Shown here piece after piece: positions 49,334-58,682 of a stretch of DNA of 64,000 nucleotides (position 1 is its first letter; every line of letters begins with the position of its first letter). Both the position numbers and the translations under genes were made by a program. The notes under the pieces were generated by a model, which did no database searches, was not told where the DNA came from, and was given only the letters and a program-made list of their open reading frames with translations. Source of the DNA: Myxococcales bacterium (lineage in GTDB: Bacteria > Myxococcota > Polyangia > Nannocystales > Nannocystaceae); contig JAEUJW010000065.1 of assembly GCA_016793465.1 (NCBI GenBank), forward strand, positions 1-64,000, written 5' to 3'.

Positions 49334-50254
49334 ATGCAAGCAGAAGCATCCCAGAGCGAGATCCACCAGGCCCTCGAGATGAGCGACGGCCAGCGCATCA
49401 TCACCGTCCGCCAGCTGCTCGAGGCCGGCGTGCACTTCGGTCACCGCACCGAGCGCTGGAACCCGCGCATGAAGCCGTACATCTACGGCGCGCGCAACGG
49501 CATCCACATCATCGACCTGCAGCAGACGGCGCAGATGTTCCGCCGCGCCTACGCGTTCATCCGCCAGACCACGGCCGAGGGCAAGCCGGTGCTGTTCGTC
49601 GGCACCAAGAAGCAGGCCGCCGACGTGATGGTGGCCGAGGCCCAGCGGGCCGGGCAGTTCTTCGTGTGCAGCCGCTGGCTCGGCGGCACCCTGACCAACT
49701 GGACGACGGTCCGGCAGTCGGTCGACAAGCTCCGCGGCATCGAGCGCATGAGCCAGGACGGCACCTACGAGCAGATCACCAAGAAGGAGGCGCTGATGCT
49801 CGAGCGCAAGCGCGGCAAGCTCGAGCGCAACCTCGGCGGCATCAAGGACATGCCGAAGCTGCCGGGCGCGGTGTTCGTGATCGACCCGGTCAAGGAGCAC
49901 ATCGCCGTGGTCGAGGCCAACCGCCTGAAGATCCCGGTGGTCGCGGTCGCCGACACCAACGCCGACCCGCGGCTCATCCAGTACGTGATCCCGGGCAACG
50001 ACGACGCCATCCGCGCGATCAAGCTGTTCTGCACGCGCATCGGCGACGCCTGCCTCGAGGGCACCAAGCTCGGCAAGGCCCGCGCGATCAACGACAACGA
50101 CCAGGGCCGCGACCCCGAGCCGATCCGCGTCACCACCGGCGGCGACGGCCCGCGCGTGGAGATCGTCTCCCGCCGCACGCAGCTCCCGCAGCCCGAGGCC
50201 GCCGCTTCCCCCGAGGAAGACGCGCCCGCCACGACCTTCGACTCCGAGGACTGA
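49334..50254 (+). CDS. rpsB: 30S ribosomal protein S2
   Basis: Predicted 306 residues, longer than the usual 240-260 because of an 18-residue N-terminal extension and a Pro/Glu-rich C-terminal tail after GKARAIN. Signature parts are [44 protein letters not shown] and [11 protein letters not shown]. It binds near the 16S rRNA neck and recruits S1. A second ATG at 49379 ([10 protein letters not shown]) could be the true start. No A/T islands occur although LK and IK codons are present. First gene of rpsB-tsf. Confidence 0.95.
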   Translation: MQAEASQSEIHQALEMSDGQRIITVRQLLEAGVHFGHRTERWNPRMKPYIYGARNGIHIIDLQQTAQMFRRAYAFIRQTTAEGKPVLFVGTKKQAADVMVAEAQRAGQFFVCSRWLGGTLTNWTTVRQSVDKLRGIERMSQDGTYEQITKKEALMLERKRGKLERNLGGIKDMPKLPGAVFVIDPVKEHIAVVEANRLKIPVVAVADTNADPRLIQYVIPGNDDAIRAIKLFCTRIGDACLEGTKLGKARAINDNDQGRDPEPIRVTTGGDGPRVEIVSRRTQLPQPEAAASPEEDAPATTFDSED

Positions 50255-50263
50255 GAGAACACC

Positions 50264-50926
<663 letters not shown>

Positions 50927-50936
50927 AGAGACGAGA

Positions 50937-50960
50937 CGAGGGGCGCCGCGGCGCCCCTCG
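50937..50960 (+). terminator. Intrinsic-type terminator hairpin after tsf
   Basis: CGAGGGGCGC and GCGCCCCTCG form a perfect 10-bp stem around a CGCG loop, 10 bases after the tsf stop, followed by CCGTTTGG. The T-run is short but the stem is very strong. It would separate rpsB-tsf from pyrH-frr. Confidence 0.7.
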
Positions 50961-51009
50961 CCGTTTGGGCCGCCGGCGCGGCCCGACCTGTGCGCTTCAT
51001 AACTTTTGA

Positions 51010-51780
<771 letters not shown>

Positions 51781-51838
51781 TGAGACCTCGCCCCCGCACG
51801 GGGCCCGCACACGACAACAGCAGGAAGGACCAGCACGT

Positions 51839-52393
51839 ATGGACGAGGCACTCGAATTGGCGAAGGACGGCATGGACTCGGCGCTCGACCGCCTGCGCAA
51901 GGGCCTGGCGAAGATCCGCGCCGGTCGGGCCAACCCGGCCATGCTCGACGACATCCGCGTCGACAGCTACGGCTCGATGATGCCGCTCAACCAGGTGGCG
52001 ACCGTCAGCGTCGGCGACGCGCGGCTTTTAATTATTAAGCCGTGGGACCGCAACAACATCCCGGCGATCGAGAAGGCGGTCAACGCGGCCAACCTGGGGA
52101 TCAACCCGCAGAGCGACGGCATCGTCATCCGCCTGGCGATCCCCCCGCTGACCGAGGAGCGCCGCCGCGGCCTCGTCAAGCAGGTCAAAGAGGTCTCCGA
52201 GGAGGCGAAGGTGGCGATCCGCCAGTCTCGCCGCGAGAGCAACGAGCTGCTCAAGGAGTCCGAGAAGGGCCGCGAGATCTCCGAGGACCAGCTGAAGAAG
52301 GGCCTCGAGAAGGTCCAGGAGATCCACGACAAATTCATCAAGCAGGTCGACGAGATCACGGCGAAGAAGGAAGCCGAGATCATGGAGGTCTGA
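51839..52393 (+). CDS. frr: Ribosome recycling factor
   Basis: Predicted 184 residues, the standard RRF length. It has ALDRLRKGLAKIRAGRANPA near the N-terminus, LLIIKPWDRNNIPAIEKAV in domain II and the long three-helix segment RREQ-like with NELLKESEKGREISEDQ. It splits post-termination ribosomes with EF-G. The LLIIKP stretch is encoded by the A/T island CTTTTAATTATTAAGCC (52024). A hairpin follows at 52420. Confidence 0.95.
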   Translation: MDEALELAKDGMDSALDRLRKGLAKIRAGRANPAMLDDIRVDSYGSMMPLNQVATVSVGDARLLIIKPWDRNNIPAIEKAVNAANLGINPQSDGIVIRLAIPPLTEERRRGLVKQVKEVSEEAKVAIRQSRRESNELLKESEKGREISEDQLKKGLEKVQEIHDKFIKQVDEITAKKEAEIMEV

Positions 52394-52419
52394 GACGTCT
52401 CGCCGGATCGGCGGACGAC

Positions 52420-52450
52420 GGGCGGCGCCGCGGACCACGCGACGCCGCCC
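52420..52450 (+). terminator. Candidate terminator after frr
   Basis: GGGCGGCG (52420-52427) pairs with CGCCGCCC (52443-52450) around a 15-base loop, 26 bases after the frr stop. It is followed by GCAGCAATTTAAAAATAAG, an A/T-rich run that is unusual for this GC background and could destabilise the elongation complex. Confidence 0.5.
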
Positions 52451-52619
52451 GCAGCAATTTAAAAATAAGATCGTGCGGCCCGGCGCGGCGGTGAAGTTTT
52501 GTGAACGCCGGGCATCACCTCGGACATGACAGCGGCGGCCTGACCGAGTGCGTGACGGTTTGGCACGCGGCGGCTCGCGGGTCTGCGGGTGGACGTCGTG
52601 ATGTCGCGGGCTTGGGCGC

Positions 52620-52635
52620 TGGCACGTGGCCTGCT
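52620..52635 (+). promoter_or_regulatory. Sigma-54-type -24/-12 sequence
   Basis: CTGGCACGTGGCCTGCTC has GG (52621-52622) and GC (52633-52634) exactly 10 bp apart, with a complete TGGCACG and a TGCT. The predicted start site would fall about 12 bases further, at the very start of the small ORF at 52648, leaving almost no leader. The promoter is plausible by sequence but its target is uncertain. Confidence 0.4.
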
Positions 52636-52647
52636 CCGCGACCGGTG

Positions 52648-52809
52648 ATGGCGAACCATGAAATGTCGGAGATCCTGGTCGGGCTGCGTCGTGTGGCCGT
52701 GCGGCGCGCGCGTCGGGTCCGGGCGCTGGTGTGTGGCGCCGTGACCGGCGCGGCGTTGCTCGCGCACACGCTCGTGCACGACGACGACCCGCGCGAGCGG
52801 CGGCGGTGA
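52648..52809 (+). CDS. Possible 53-residue membrane peptide
   Basis: The ORF reads MANHEMSEILVGLRRVAVRR, then a basic run and a hydrophobic segment VCGAVTGAALLAHTLVHD before DDPRERRR. A second in-frame ATG at 52663 is also possible. Codon bias is fair and a sigma-54-type promoter lies just upstream, but the ORF is short and alone. Confidence 0.33.
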   Translation: MANHEMSEILVGLRRVAVRRARRVRALVCGAVTGAALLAHTLVHDDDPRERRR

Positions 52810-52812
52810 GCG

Positions 52813-53037
52813 TCAGCGCCGCTGCAGGCGCTCGGCGAGCACGGCTGTGAGCACGGCGCGGACGGCCGGGCCGTCGAGGCCGCGGAGGTGGCCGAGCAGG
52901 GCGTCGGCGTGGCTCTGCAGGCCGACGCGGGCGACCTCGACGGGCGTCAGCGGGAAGCGCCACTCGCCGCGGTGGAGCTGGGCGAGGGCGGTCTTCAGGG
53001 CCTCGGTCGGCACTGTCGTGAGGGCGAAGGTCGGCAT
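52813..53037 (-). CDS. Hypothetical protein, 74 residues
   Basis: The ORF begins MPTFALTTVPTEALKTALAQ and continues LHRGEWRFPLTPVEVARVGL, ending in a helical AVRAVLTAVLAERLQRR. It has strong third-position G/C and a protein-like composition, better than overlapping frames. It resembles small helical proteins with an RGEWRFPLTP-type loop seen in several myxobacteria, but I cannot name a family. Convergent with the small ORF at 52648, ending 3 bp away. Confidence 0.6.
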   Translation of the reverse strand: MPTFALTTVPTEALKTALAQLHRGEWRFPLTPVEVARVGLQSHADALLGHLRGLDGPAVRAVLTAVLAERLQRR

Positions 53038-53373
53038 GCGGGGCGCGGATGATGCCAGATGCCTCGCCGCGCGCACAGCGTGGCCGCGACGCGGCGACGC
53101 CACGCACGCTCGTCGTTCGAAGCGGCACGGGCGCTGCTCGGTGGGAAGATCCGGGGCCTGGAGGAAGTCGACGCCGTCGACGCGGGGCGGTGCGAGCAGC
53201 GTGGTCGCTGTGCACGTTCCATGTACGCGCAGTCGTGTCCTCGCGTGCGCGCCGAGCGATCGGCGGGCGTCGTCATACGCCCGGCGGCGGGTCTCGGCGC
53301 GCACGGACGGCGGCGAGGCTGTGCGAGCGCGCGAGCGTTGACAGGCGTGCGGCGGGTCCGTAGCGTCGATGGG
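53038..53373. other. Divergent intergenic region before the CotH-domain lipoprotein
   Basis: About 336 bp with no ORF of convincing codon bias and somewhat more irregular composition than the genes around it. It must carry promoters for 52813 (minus) and 53374 (plus). TTGACAGG (about 53338) is a good -35-like word 35 bases before the plus-strand ATG, but no clear -10 follows. Confidence 0.5.
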
Positions 53374-55011
53374 ATGCGGACACGCGCGCTCGTGGGCGGA
53401 TGGCTGGTGCTCGGACTCGTGGCTTGCGGGGACGCCGGATCGGCGACCGGGGCGGACGGGTCGTCGGGGGCGGGGTCGACGGCCGAGGCGCCGACGTCGC
53501 CGCCGACCGGGACGGGCGCGGATGAAGAGACCGGGCCCGCGGCGTCGTCCGGGGCGCCGGGCACGACGACGAGCGAAGCGCCGACGAGCGAGCCGACGGG
53601 GACGACCGCGGGGGAGCCGGTGTGCGGCGACGGCGTGGTCGAGGGCGCGGAGGCCTGCGACGACGGCAACGCGGAGGACCGCGACGGCTGCAGCAACGCC
53701 TGCCAGGAGGGTTATGTGCCGGACCCGGTGACCATGGGGCTCGACCTGCCCGCGGTGATCCCGGTGCTGCGGGTCGACGTCGGCGGGCAGGAGGTGAAGA
53801 AGGACATCGACGTGTACGGCACGATCGAGGTCTTCGAGGCGCACGCGGGCACGCTGGCGGACCTCGATTCGGTGGCGCCGACGCTGAGCGCCGGGGTGGC
53901 GTTCCAGGGCCGCGGCAACTTCACGTGGACGCTGCCGAAGAAGGGCTACGCGTTCGAGCTGCAGGACGCGATGGGCGACGACCTCGCGGCCGAGATCATG
54001 GGACTGCCCGCCGGCAGCGACTTCGCGCTGTACGCCTGCTACACCGACAAGACGTGCATGCGCAACGCGCTGGTGTTCGCGCTCGGCCAGCGGCTGGGGC
54101 GCTGGAGCCCGCGCACGCGGTTCGTCGAGCTGATCCTCAACGGCGAGTATCTGGGGCTGTACATGCTGTGGGAGCGCGTGCGGCGGGACGAGACGCGCTG
54201 CGACGTCGACAAGCCGGACAAGACCGCCGCCGAGGGCGACATCAGCGGCGGGTACATCTTCCGCCACGAGGGCGGCGGCAAGGGGCCGGAGGTCGTCGAC
54301 GGCATGCAGTACGACCGCGACTGGTCGACCAGCAGCGGGCGGGTGTACACGTATCATTACCCCGACTCCGACAAGATCAGCCCGGAGCAGTCGGCATATC
54401 TAAGAGATTATGTGCAGGGGTTCGAGGACGCGATGCAGGCGGATCCGTCGGCGTACGTCGAGTGGCTCGACGTGCCGTCGTGGGTCGACCACGGGATCGT
54501 CGAGGAGCTGACCAACAACTGGGACGGTTATGTGCACAGCATCTACATGACCAAGGAGGCCGACGAGGACGGCGGGCTGTTCGGCATGGGGCCGCTGTGG
54601 GACTTCGACCTGGCGTTCGCCAACGGGAACGTGACCGGATACAACTGCCAGACCGACAACTGGGCCCACCAGATCTCGCGGCCGTACCCCGACGACATGC
54701 CGACCTACTGGCTGCAGCTGTACGCCGACCCGGAGTTTCAGCGAGCCTTCAAGTGTCGCTGGCAGGAGCTGCGGGGCGAGGCGATCGCGCAGGCGACGTT
54801 CGAGCAGCAGATCTCGGCGTGGGTGGCGTTCACGGCGCAGGCGCGGGCGCGCGACCAGATGAAGTGGGCGACCGTGGGCCAGGACATCTTCCCCAACTGC
54901 TTCTCGATGCCGACGTACGAGGAGGAGGTCGCCGGGCTGATGACGTGGATCGACGCGCGCGTGGCCTGGCTCGACGCGCAGACGGCGGCGATGCCCGGCG
55001 CGTGCCCGTGA
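53374..55011 (+). CDS. CotH-kinase-domain lipoprotein
   Basis: Predicted 545 residues. The signal ends in lipobox GLVACG near residue 18. A Thr/Ser/Gly/Pro linker of about 60 residues and a single DUF4215-type unit (CGDGVVEGAEACDDGN) follow. The CotH domain has GVAFQGRGNFTWTLPKKGYA, where RGN and the KKGY match the CotH G-loop region, ELILNGEYLGLYMLWERV, and MGPLWDFDLAFANGN with the metal-binding DFD. CotH proteins are atypical secreted protein kinases in spore coats and are widespread in myxobacterial surface proteins. Extracellular, targets unknown. Confidence 0.85.
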   Translation: MRTRALVGGWLVLGLVACGDAGSATGADGSSGAGSTAEAPTSPPTGTGADEETGPAASSGAPGTTTSEAPTSEPTGTTAGEPVCGDGVVEGAEACDDGNAEDRDGCSNACQEGYVPDPVTMGLDLPAVIPVLRVDVGGQEVKKDIDVYGTIEVFEAHAGTLADLDSVAPTLSAGVAFQGRGNFTWTLPKKGYAFELQDAMGDDLAAEIMGLPAGSDFALYACYTDKTCMRNALVFALGQRLGRWSPRTRFVELILNGEYLGLYMLWERVRRDETRCDVDKPDKTAAEGDISGGYIFRHEGGGKGPEVVDGMQYDRDWSTSSGRVYTYHYPDSDKISPEQSAYLRDYVQGFEDAMQADPSAYVEWLDVPSWVDHGIVEELTNNWDGYVHSIYMTKEADEDGGLFGMGPLWDFDLAFANGNVTGYNCQTDNWAHQISRPYPDDMPTYWLQLYADPEFQRAFKCRWQELRGEAIAQATFEQQISAWVAFTAQARARDQMKWATVGQDIFPNCFSMPTYEEEVAGLMTWIDARVAWLDAQTAAMPGACP

Positions 55012-55070
55012 GCGGCGAGCGAGGCGGCGTGCCCGAACGACGGGCCGCCCGCGCGCTCGACGGCGAGGCT

Positions 55071-55901
55071 TCACGCGACCGCGGGCACGACGCGGAGGGC
55101 GGGGCGGGCCTGCAGGTCCGGGGCGGCCTCGACGAGGCGGGCGCGCGTGAGCTCGAGGTACTCGGTCTCGAGGTCGATGCCGATGTAGCTGTGGCCGAGC
55201 GTGACGGCGGCGACGCCGGTGGTGCCGCTGCCGTTGAACGGGTCGAGCACGACGCCGCCGCTCGGGCACGAGGCCTGCAGCAGGCGCTCGAGCAGGGCCA
55301 CGGGCTTCTGCGTCGGGTGCTTGCCGTGGGTCTTCTCCTTGTTGCCGGGGGCCGTCATGCGCCACACGGTCTTCATCTGCTTGCCGTCGTTGAGCTCGCG
55401 CATGCGGTCGTAGTCGAAGAAGTGGCGGCTCTTGCGGTCGCGCGCGGCCCACAGCACGGTCTCGGTGCTGTGCGTGAAGTAGCGGCACGACAGGTTCGGC
55501 GGGGGGTTGGGCTTCTCCCACACGATCTCGTTGAGCTGCTTGAACTGTTGCTGCTGCATCGCGTAGCCGACGCTGTAGATCACGTGGCTGGTCCCCGAGA
55601 CCCAGATCGTGCCGTTGGGCCGCAGCACGCGGCGGCAGGCGGCCAGCCACTGATGGTTGAAGGCGTGGTTCTGCTCGACGCCCTGGCTGCGGTCCCACGC
55701 CCCCTTGTCGACGCTGGTGCGCTTGCCCGAGCGGCAGGTCGAGCCGCCGTTGGACAGGAAGTAGGGCGGGTCGGCGAACACGACGTCGACCGACTCGGCG
55801 GGCAGGCTGTTGAGGACGCTGATGCAGTCGCCCTGGTAGAGGCGCGCGCGCCCGTCCGCCGAGCGCCAGTGGGGCTCGGGCGGCGGCGGGGCCTTGATCA
55901 T
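55071..55901 (-). CDS. Beta-class site-specific DNA methyltransferase
   Basis: About 276 residues from the ATG at 55901. The catalytic motif comes first (VFADPPYFLSNGG, about residue 42) and the AdoMet motif last (VVLDPFNGSGTTGVAAVTLG, about 232). This order, with DPPY, marks a beta-class N6-adenine or N4-cytosine enzyme like CcrM/HinfI/MboII-type. GKHPTQKPVALLERLLQAS is also typical. A GTG at 56042 would add a 47-residue Ala/Pro-rich N-terminal extension with good codon bias. No restriction gene is adjacent, so it is probably an orphan regulator of DNA methylation. Confidence 0.85.
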   Translation of the reverse strand: MIKAPPPPEPHWRSADGRARLYQGDCISVLNSLPAESVDVVFADPPYFLSNGGSTCRSGKRTSVDKGAWDRSQGVEQNHAFNHQWLAACRRVLRPNGTIWVSGTSHVIYSVGYAMQQQQFKQLNEIVWEKPNPPPNLSCRYFTHSTETVLWAARDRKSRHFFDYDRMRELNDGKQMKTVWRMTAPGNKEKTHGKHPTQKPVALLERLLQASCPSGGVVLDPFNGSGTTGVAAVTLGHSYIGIDLETEYLELTRARLVEAAPDLQARPALRVVPAVA

Positions 55902-56183
55902 GGGGGTGGTCGCGGGCGCGGCGGAGCTGCGGGCGGCGCTCGCGGCGGCGGGGCTACGCGCGGCGGGTGCGGCGGCAGCGGCTGCGGTGGCGGCGGCCTC
56001 GGGCTTTGCGGGGAGCAGGGGCGCCGATGCTGGGGCGGTCACGCGTGGGAGCACGTGCGCACCATCGCCGGGCTGCGGCGCCCGCTCAAATTTTCGACGA
56101 GCGCGGGGCGCTGCAGCGAGGTCTGCGCGATTCGTCGAGTGTTTGGCGAGGCCCCGGGTTTTCGTGTTATGGAGTTGAGCGCC

Positions 56184-56477
56184 ATGCCGAAGTTCACGAT
56201 CACGCGCAACCACTCCCTGCCTGCCGCCACGATCAAGGAGCGCATCGACCAGCTCGGCGAGCGGCTGAAGAATAAATTCCAGGCCAAGGTCGCGTGGAAC
56301 GGGGACAAGGAGCTCGGCGTGAAGGGCACCGGCGTCGACGCGAAGGTGACGATCAGCGACAACAAGGTCGACGTGTTCGTCGACCTGTCGATGATGCTCA
56401 CGCCGATGAAGGGCAAGATCGAGGGCGCGATCAACGAGGAGATCGACAAGGTCGTCTCGGGCCAGAGCGCGAGCTGA
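56184..56477 (+). CDS. PHA-granule-region family protein
   Basis: Predicted 97 residues. It starts MPKFTITRNHSLPAATIKER, and the rest is the small alpha/beta fold of the putative polyhydroxyalkanoic acid system family (TIGR02610), with AKVAWNGDKELGVKGTGVDA, then VDVFVDLSMMLTPMKGKIEG. Members are found near PHA genes but their function is not established. An in-frame ATG 15 bp upstream is an alternative start. The A/T-containing AAGAATAAATTC (56269) encodes KNKF. The stop overlaps the GST start by one base. Confidence 0.8.
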   Translation: MPKFTITRNHSLPAATIKERIDQLGERLKNKFQAKVAWNGDKELGVKGTGVDAKVTISDNKVDVFVDLSMMLTPMKGKIEGAINEEIDKVVSGQSAS

Positions 56478-57256
56478 TGGCGAGCCGTCCGCTCCGGCTG
56501 ATCACGATCGGCTTCAGCCACTTCTGCGAGAAGGCCCGCTGGGCGCTCGACCGGGCGGGCCTCGAGTATCGCGAGGAGGACCACGCCCCGCTGCTGCACT
56601 GGCGCGCGAGCCTCGCGGCCGGCGGCGGACGCACGGTGCCGGTGCTGGTGACGCCGGAGCGGGTGCTCCGCGAGTCGACGGACATCCTGCATTATTGCGA
56701 CGCGCAGGCGCCGGCCGAGCGCCGGCTGTTCCCGCAGGAGCCGGAGCCGCGCGCGGAGGTCGAGGCGCTGGTCGCGGACTATGACCGCGGGCTCGGGCCG
56801 GCGGTGCGCCGCTTCGTGTACTTTCACCTGCTGCGGCAGCGCGAGGCGGCGGTCGAGCTGCTGGGCTGCACGGGGCCGCGGTGGGAGCGCGGGCTGGTCC
56901 GGCGGATCTTCCCGGCGATGGCGGGCATGCTCCGCCGCGGGCTGAAGATCACGCCGGAGGGCGCGCAGCGCTCGGCGTCGAGGCTGGAGGCGACGCTCGC
57001 GGCGGTCGAGGCGCGGCTGGCCGACGGGCGCCGCTATCTGACGGGGGACCGCTTCACGGCCGCGGACCTGACGTTCGCCGCGCTCGGGGCGATCGTGGTG
57101 CTGCCGCCGGCGTACGGCTTCCCCATCCCGACGACGGCCGGGCAGCTCCCGACGCTCACCGACTTCATCGAGGCGACGCGCGCGCGGCCGGCGGGGCGGT
57201 TCATCGCCCGCATGTACGCCGAGGAGCGGCCGCCGCCGCTGCGCGTGGCGGCGTGA
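56477..57256 (+). CDS. Glutathione S-transferase family protein
   Basis: Predicted 259 residues. The thioredoxin-fold N-domain starts LRLITIGFSHFCEKARWALD, where Ser/Cys near residue 15 is the catalytic candidate. It continues with GGGRTVPVLVTPERVLRESTD, containing the cis-Pro (TVPVL) and the ES glutathione-binding pair. The helical C-domain has YLTGDRFTAADLTFAALGA, the GST N-capping box. It is coupled to the PHA-system gene (TGATG). Confidence 0.85.
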   Translation: MASRPLRLITIGFSHFCEKARWALDRAGLEYREEDHAPLLHWRASLAAGGGRTVPVLVTPERVLRESTDILHYCDAQAPAERRLFPQEPEPRAEVEALVADYDRGLGPAVRRFVYFHLLRQREAAVELLGCTGPRWERGLVRRIFPAMAGMLRRGLKITPEGAQRSASRLEATLAAVEARLADGRRYLTGDRFTAADLTFAALGAIVVLPPAYGFPIPTTAGQLPTLTDFIEATRARPAGRFIARMYAEERPPPLRVAA

Positions 57257-57317
57257 GTCGACGCGAATAGCGACGGCTGTCCGCGGGGACAGGCTGTCCG
57301 TTTGCACAGCGTGCGGA

Positions 57318-58682
57318 TCACTCGGGCGGGAAGGGCCACCAGGGGTCGTGCACGAACAGCCAGCCGGGGGCGCGGGTGAACCACCACGCGCCGTGGAGCT
57401 GCACCGCGGCCGACGCGAGCACGAGCGCCGGGAACAGGCGGCCGCGGGCGCCGCCGCCGAGCACGAGCAGGACGAGCAGGCAGGGCAGGAAGTCGAGGGC
57501 GAAGCGGTAGGCGAACTGCAGCTGGCCGGTGTTCTGGTAGAGCAGCGAGGGGATCGCCACGGCGAGGGCGGCGAGCGCGAGGCCGGCGCGCTGGGGGAAG
57601 CGCTGGCGGGCGCGCGCGAGCAGCAAGAGCCAGGGGGAGCCGATCAGGAGGCCCATGCCGTGGATCGACCAGCGCACATACGGGGCGACGGCGCTGACCT
57701 GGGGGACGAGCCACAGCATGGCCTCGAGGTTCCTCGCCAGGTAGTGCGGCGAGAACATGCCGAAGGTCTGGATCCTCGTCTGCCAGCGGATGTCGAGGTA
57801 GGCGTGGCCGAACTCGAGGGGGTCGTCGAAGCGCAGGTAGTTCAATAGTGCGAGGACGAGGCCGATCGCGGTGAGGGGGGCGAGGAAGCGCAGCAGGGTG
57901 GAGATGCGTCGGCCGCCGCGCCACCACTCGAGCAGGAAGAACGGGGCGGCGAAGGCGAGGCTGACGCGGCAGGCGACGGCGAGGCCGAGCCACAGGCCGG
58001 CGCGGACGGGGCGGCGCGCGTCCCAGGCGGCGCCGATGTGGAGCACGAGGAACATGGCGCCGAGGATCTGCGCGGTGAACCACACGCTGCCGTGGGCGGC
58101 GACGAAGCAGGCCGGGCTGGCGAGCGTCCAGGCGGCGGCGGCCCACAGGTGCTCGCGCGTGTGGCCGGGCCGCACGCGCTCCAGCAGGCGCAGGAGCAGC
58201 AGCGGGATGAGGGCGCCGCACAGGACCGTGAACAGGACGTCGGGGAAGCCGAGGCCGAACAGCGCGACGCCGGGCAGCATGACGAGCGCGGGGCCGGGCG
58301 GGAAGGTGACGTACCAGGTCGAGGCGCGCTTGACGATGTCGCGGCGGCGCAGGTCGACGAGCTCGCCGCGGGTGGTCCACCAGCGCTCGACGCCGCCGCG
58401 CCGGGCCGCGGTGCACTCGGCGGTGACGCAGGGCCGGCCGCGCACGGTGGTGCCGTCGGCGAGGCCGAGGGTCCAGACCCGGCCCCAGTCGTCGTGGCTG
58501 CGGTCGGCGTAGCCGGGCGGGTCGCCGGCGAGGGCGAGGCGCCCGTCGAGCCAGCCCTGGGCCATGTGGCTGAAGTGGTTGTTGCGGCCGGGCCGCAGGA
58601 GGTCGCGACCGGCGAGCAGCGCGAGCGCGAGGAGGGCGGCGAGGAACACGGCGAGGCCGCGAAGGCGAGGCGAGAGGGTCAC
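57318..58682 (-). CDS. Multi-spanning GT-C-like membrane protein
   Basis: Predicted 454 residues, GTG start overlapping the hipA stop by four bases (GTGA). It has about eleven hydrophobic helices. The first external loop is long and has NNHFSHMAQGWLDGRLALAG, resembling the first loop of dolichyl/undecaprenyl-phosphate glycosyltransferases. RVSLAFAAPFFLLEWWRGGR and GGRGRL-type segments follow. Probably a glycosyltransferase acting on lipid-linked sugars; substrate unknown. The coupling to hipA suggests that a toxin-antitoxin pair inserted directly ahead of it, or that hipA reads through into it. Confidence 0.68.
   Translation of the reverse strand: MTLSPRLRGLAVFLAALLALALLAGRDLLRPGRNNHFSHMAQGWLDGRLALAGDPPGYADRSHDDWGRVWTLGLADGTTVRGRPCVTAECTAARRGGVERWWTTRGELVDLRRRDIVKRASTWYVTFPPGPALVMLPGVALFGLGFPDVLFTVLCGALIPLLLLRLLERVRPGHTREHLWAAAAWTLASPACFVAAHGSVWFTAQILGAMFLVLHIGAAWDARRPVRAGLWLGLAVACRVSLAFAAPFFLLEWWRGGRRISTLLRFLAPLTAIGLVLALLNYLRFDDPLEFGHAYLDIRWQTRIQTFGMFSPHYLARNLEAMLWLVPQVSAVAPYVRWSIHGMGLLIGSPWLLLLARARQRFPQRAGLALAALAVAIPSLLYQNTGQLQFAYRFALDFLPCLLVLLVLGGGARGRLFPALVLASAAVQLHGAWWFTRAPGWLFVHDPWWPFPPE

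Larger units (their letters stand above)
52394..52812. other. Region after frr: terminator, A/T-rich patch and a possible small gene
   Basis: The 419 bp hold the frr hairpin, an isolated A/T-rich patch (52456-52469), a sigma-54-type sequence (52620-52635) and a possible 53-codon ORF (52648-52809). Nothing else was recognised. Confidence 0.6.
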
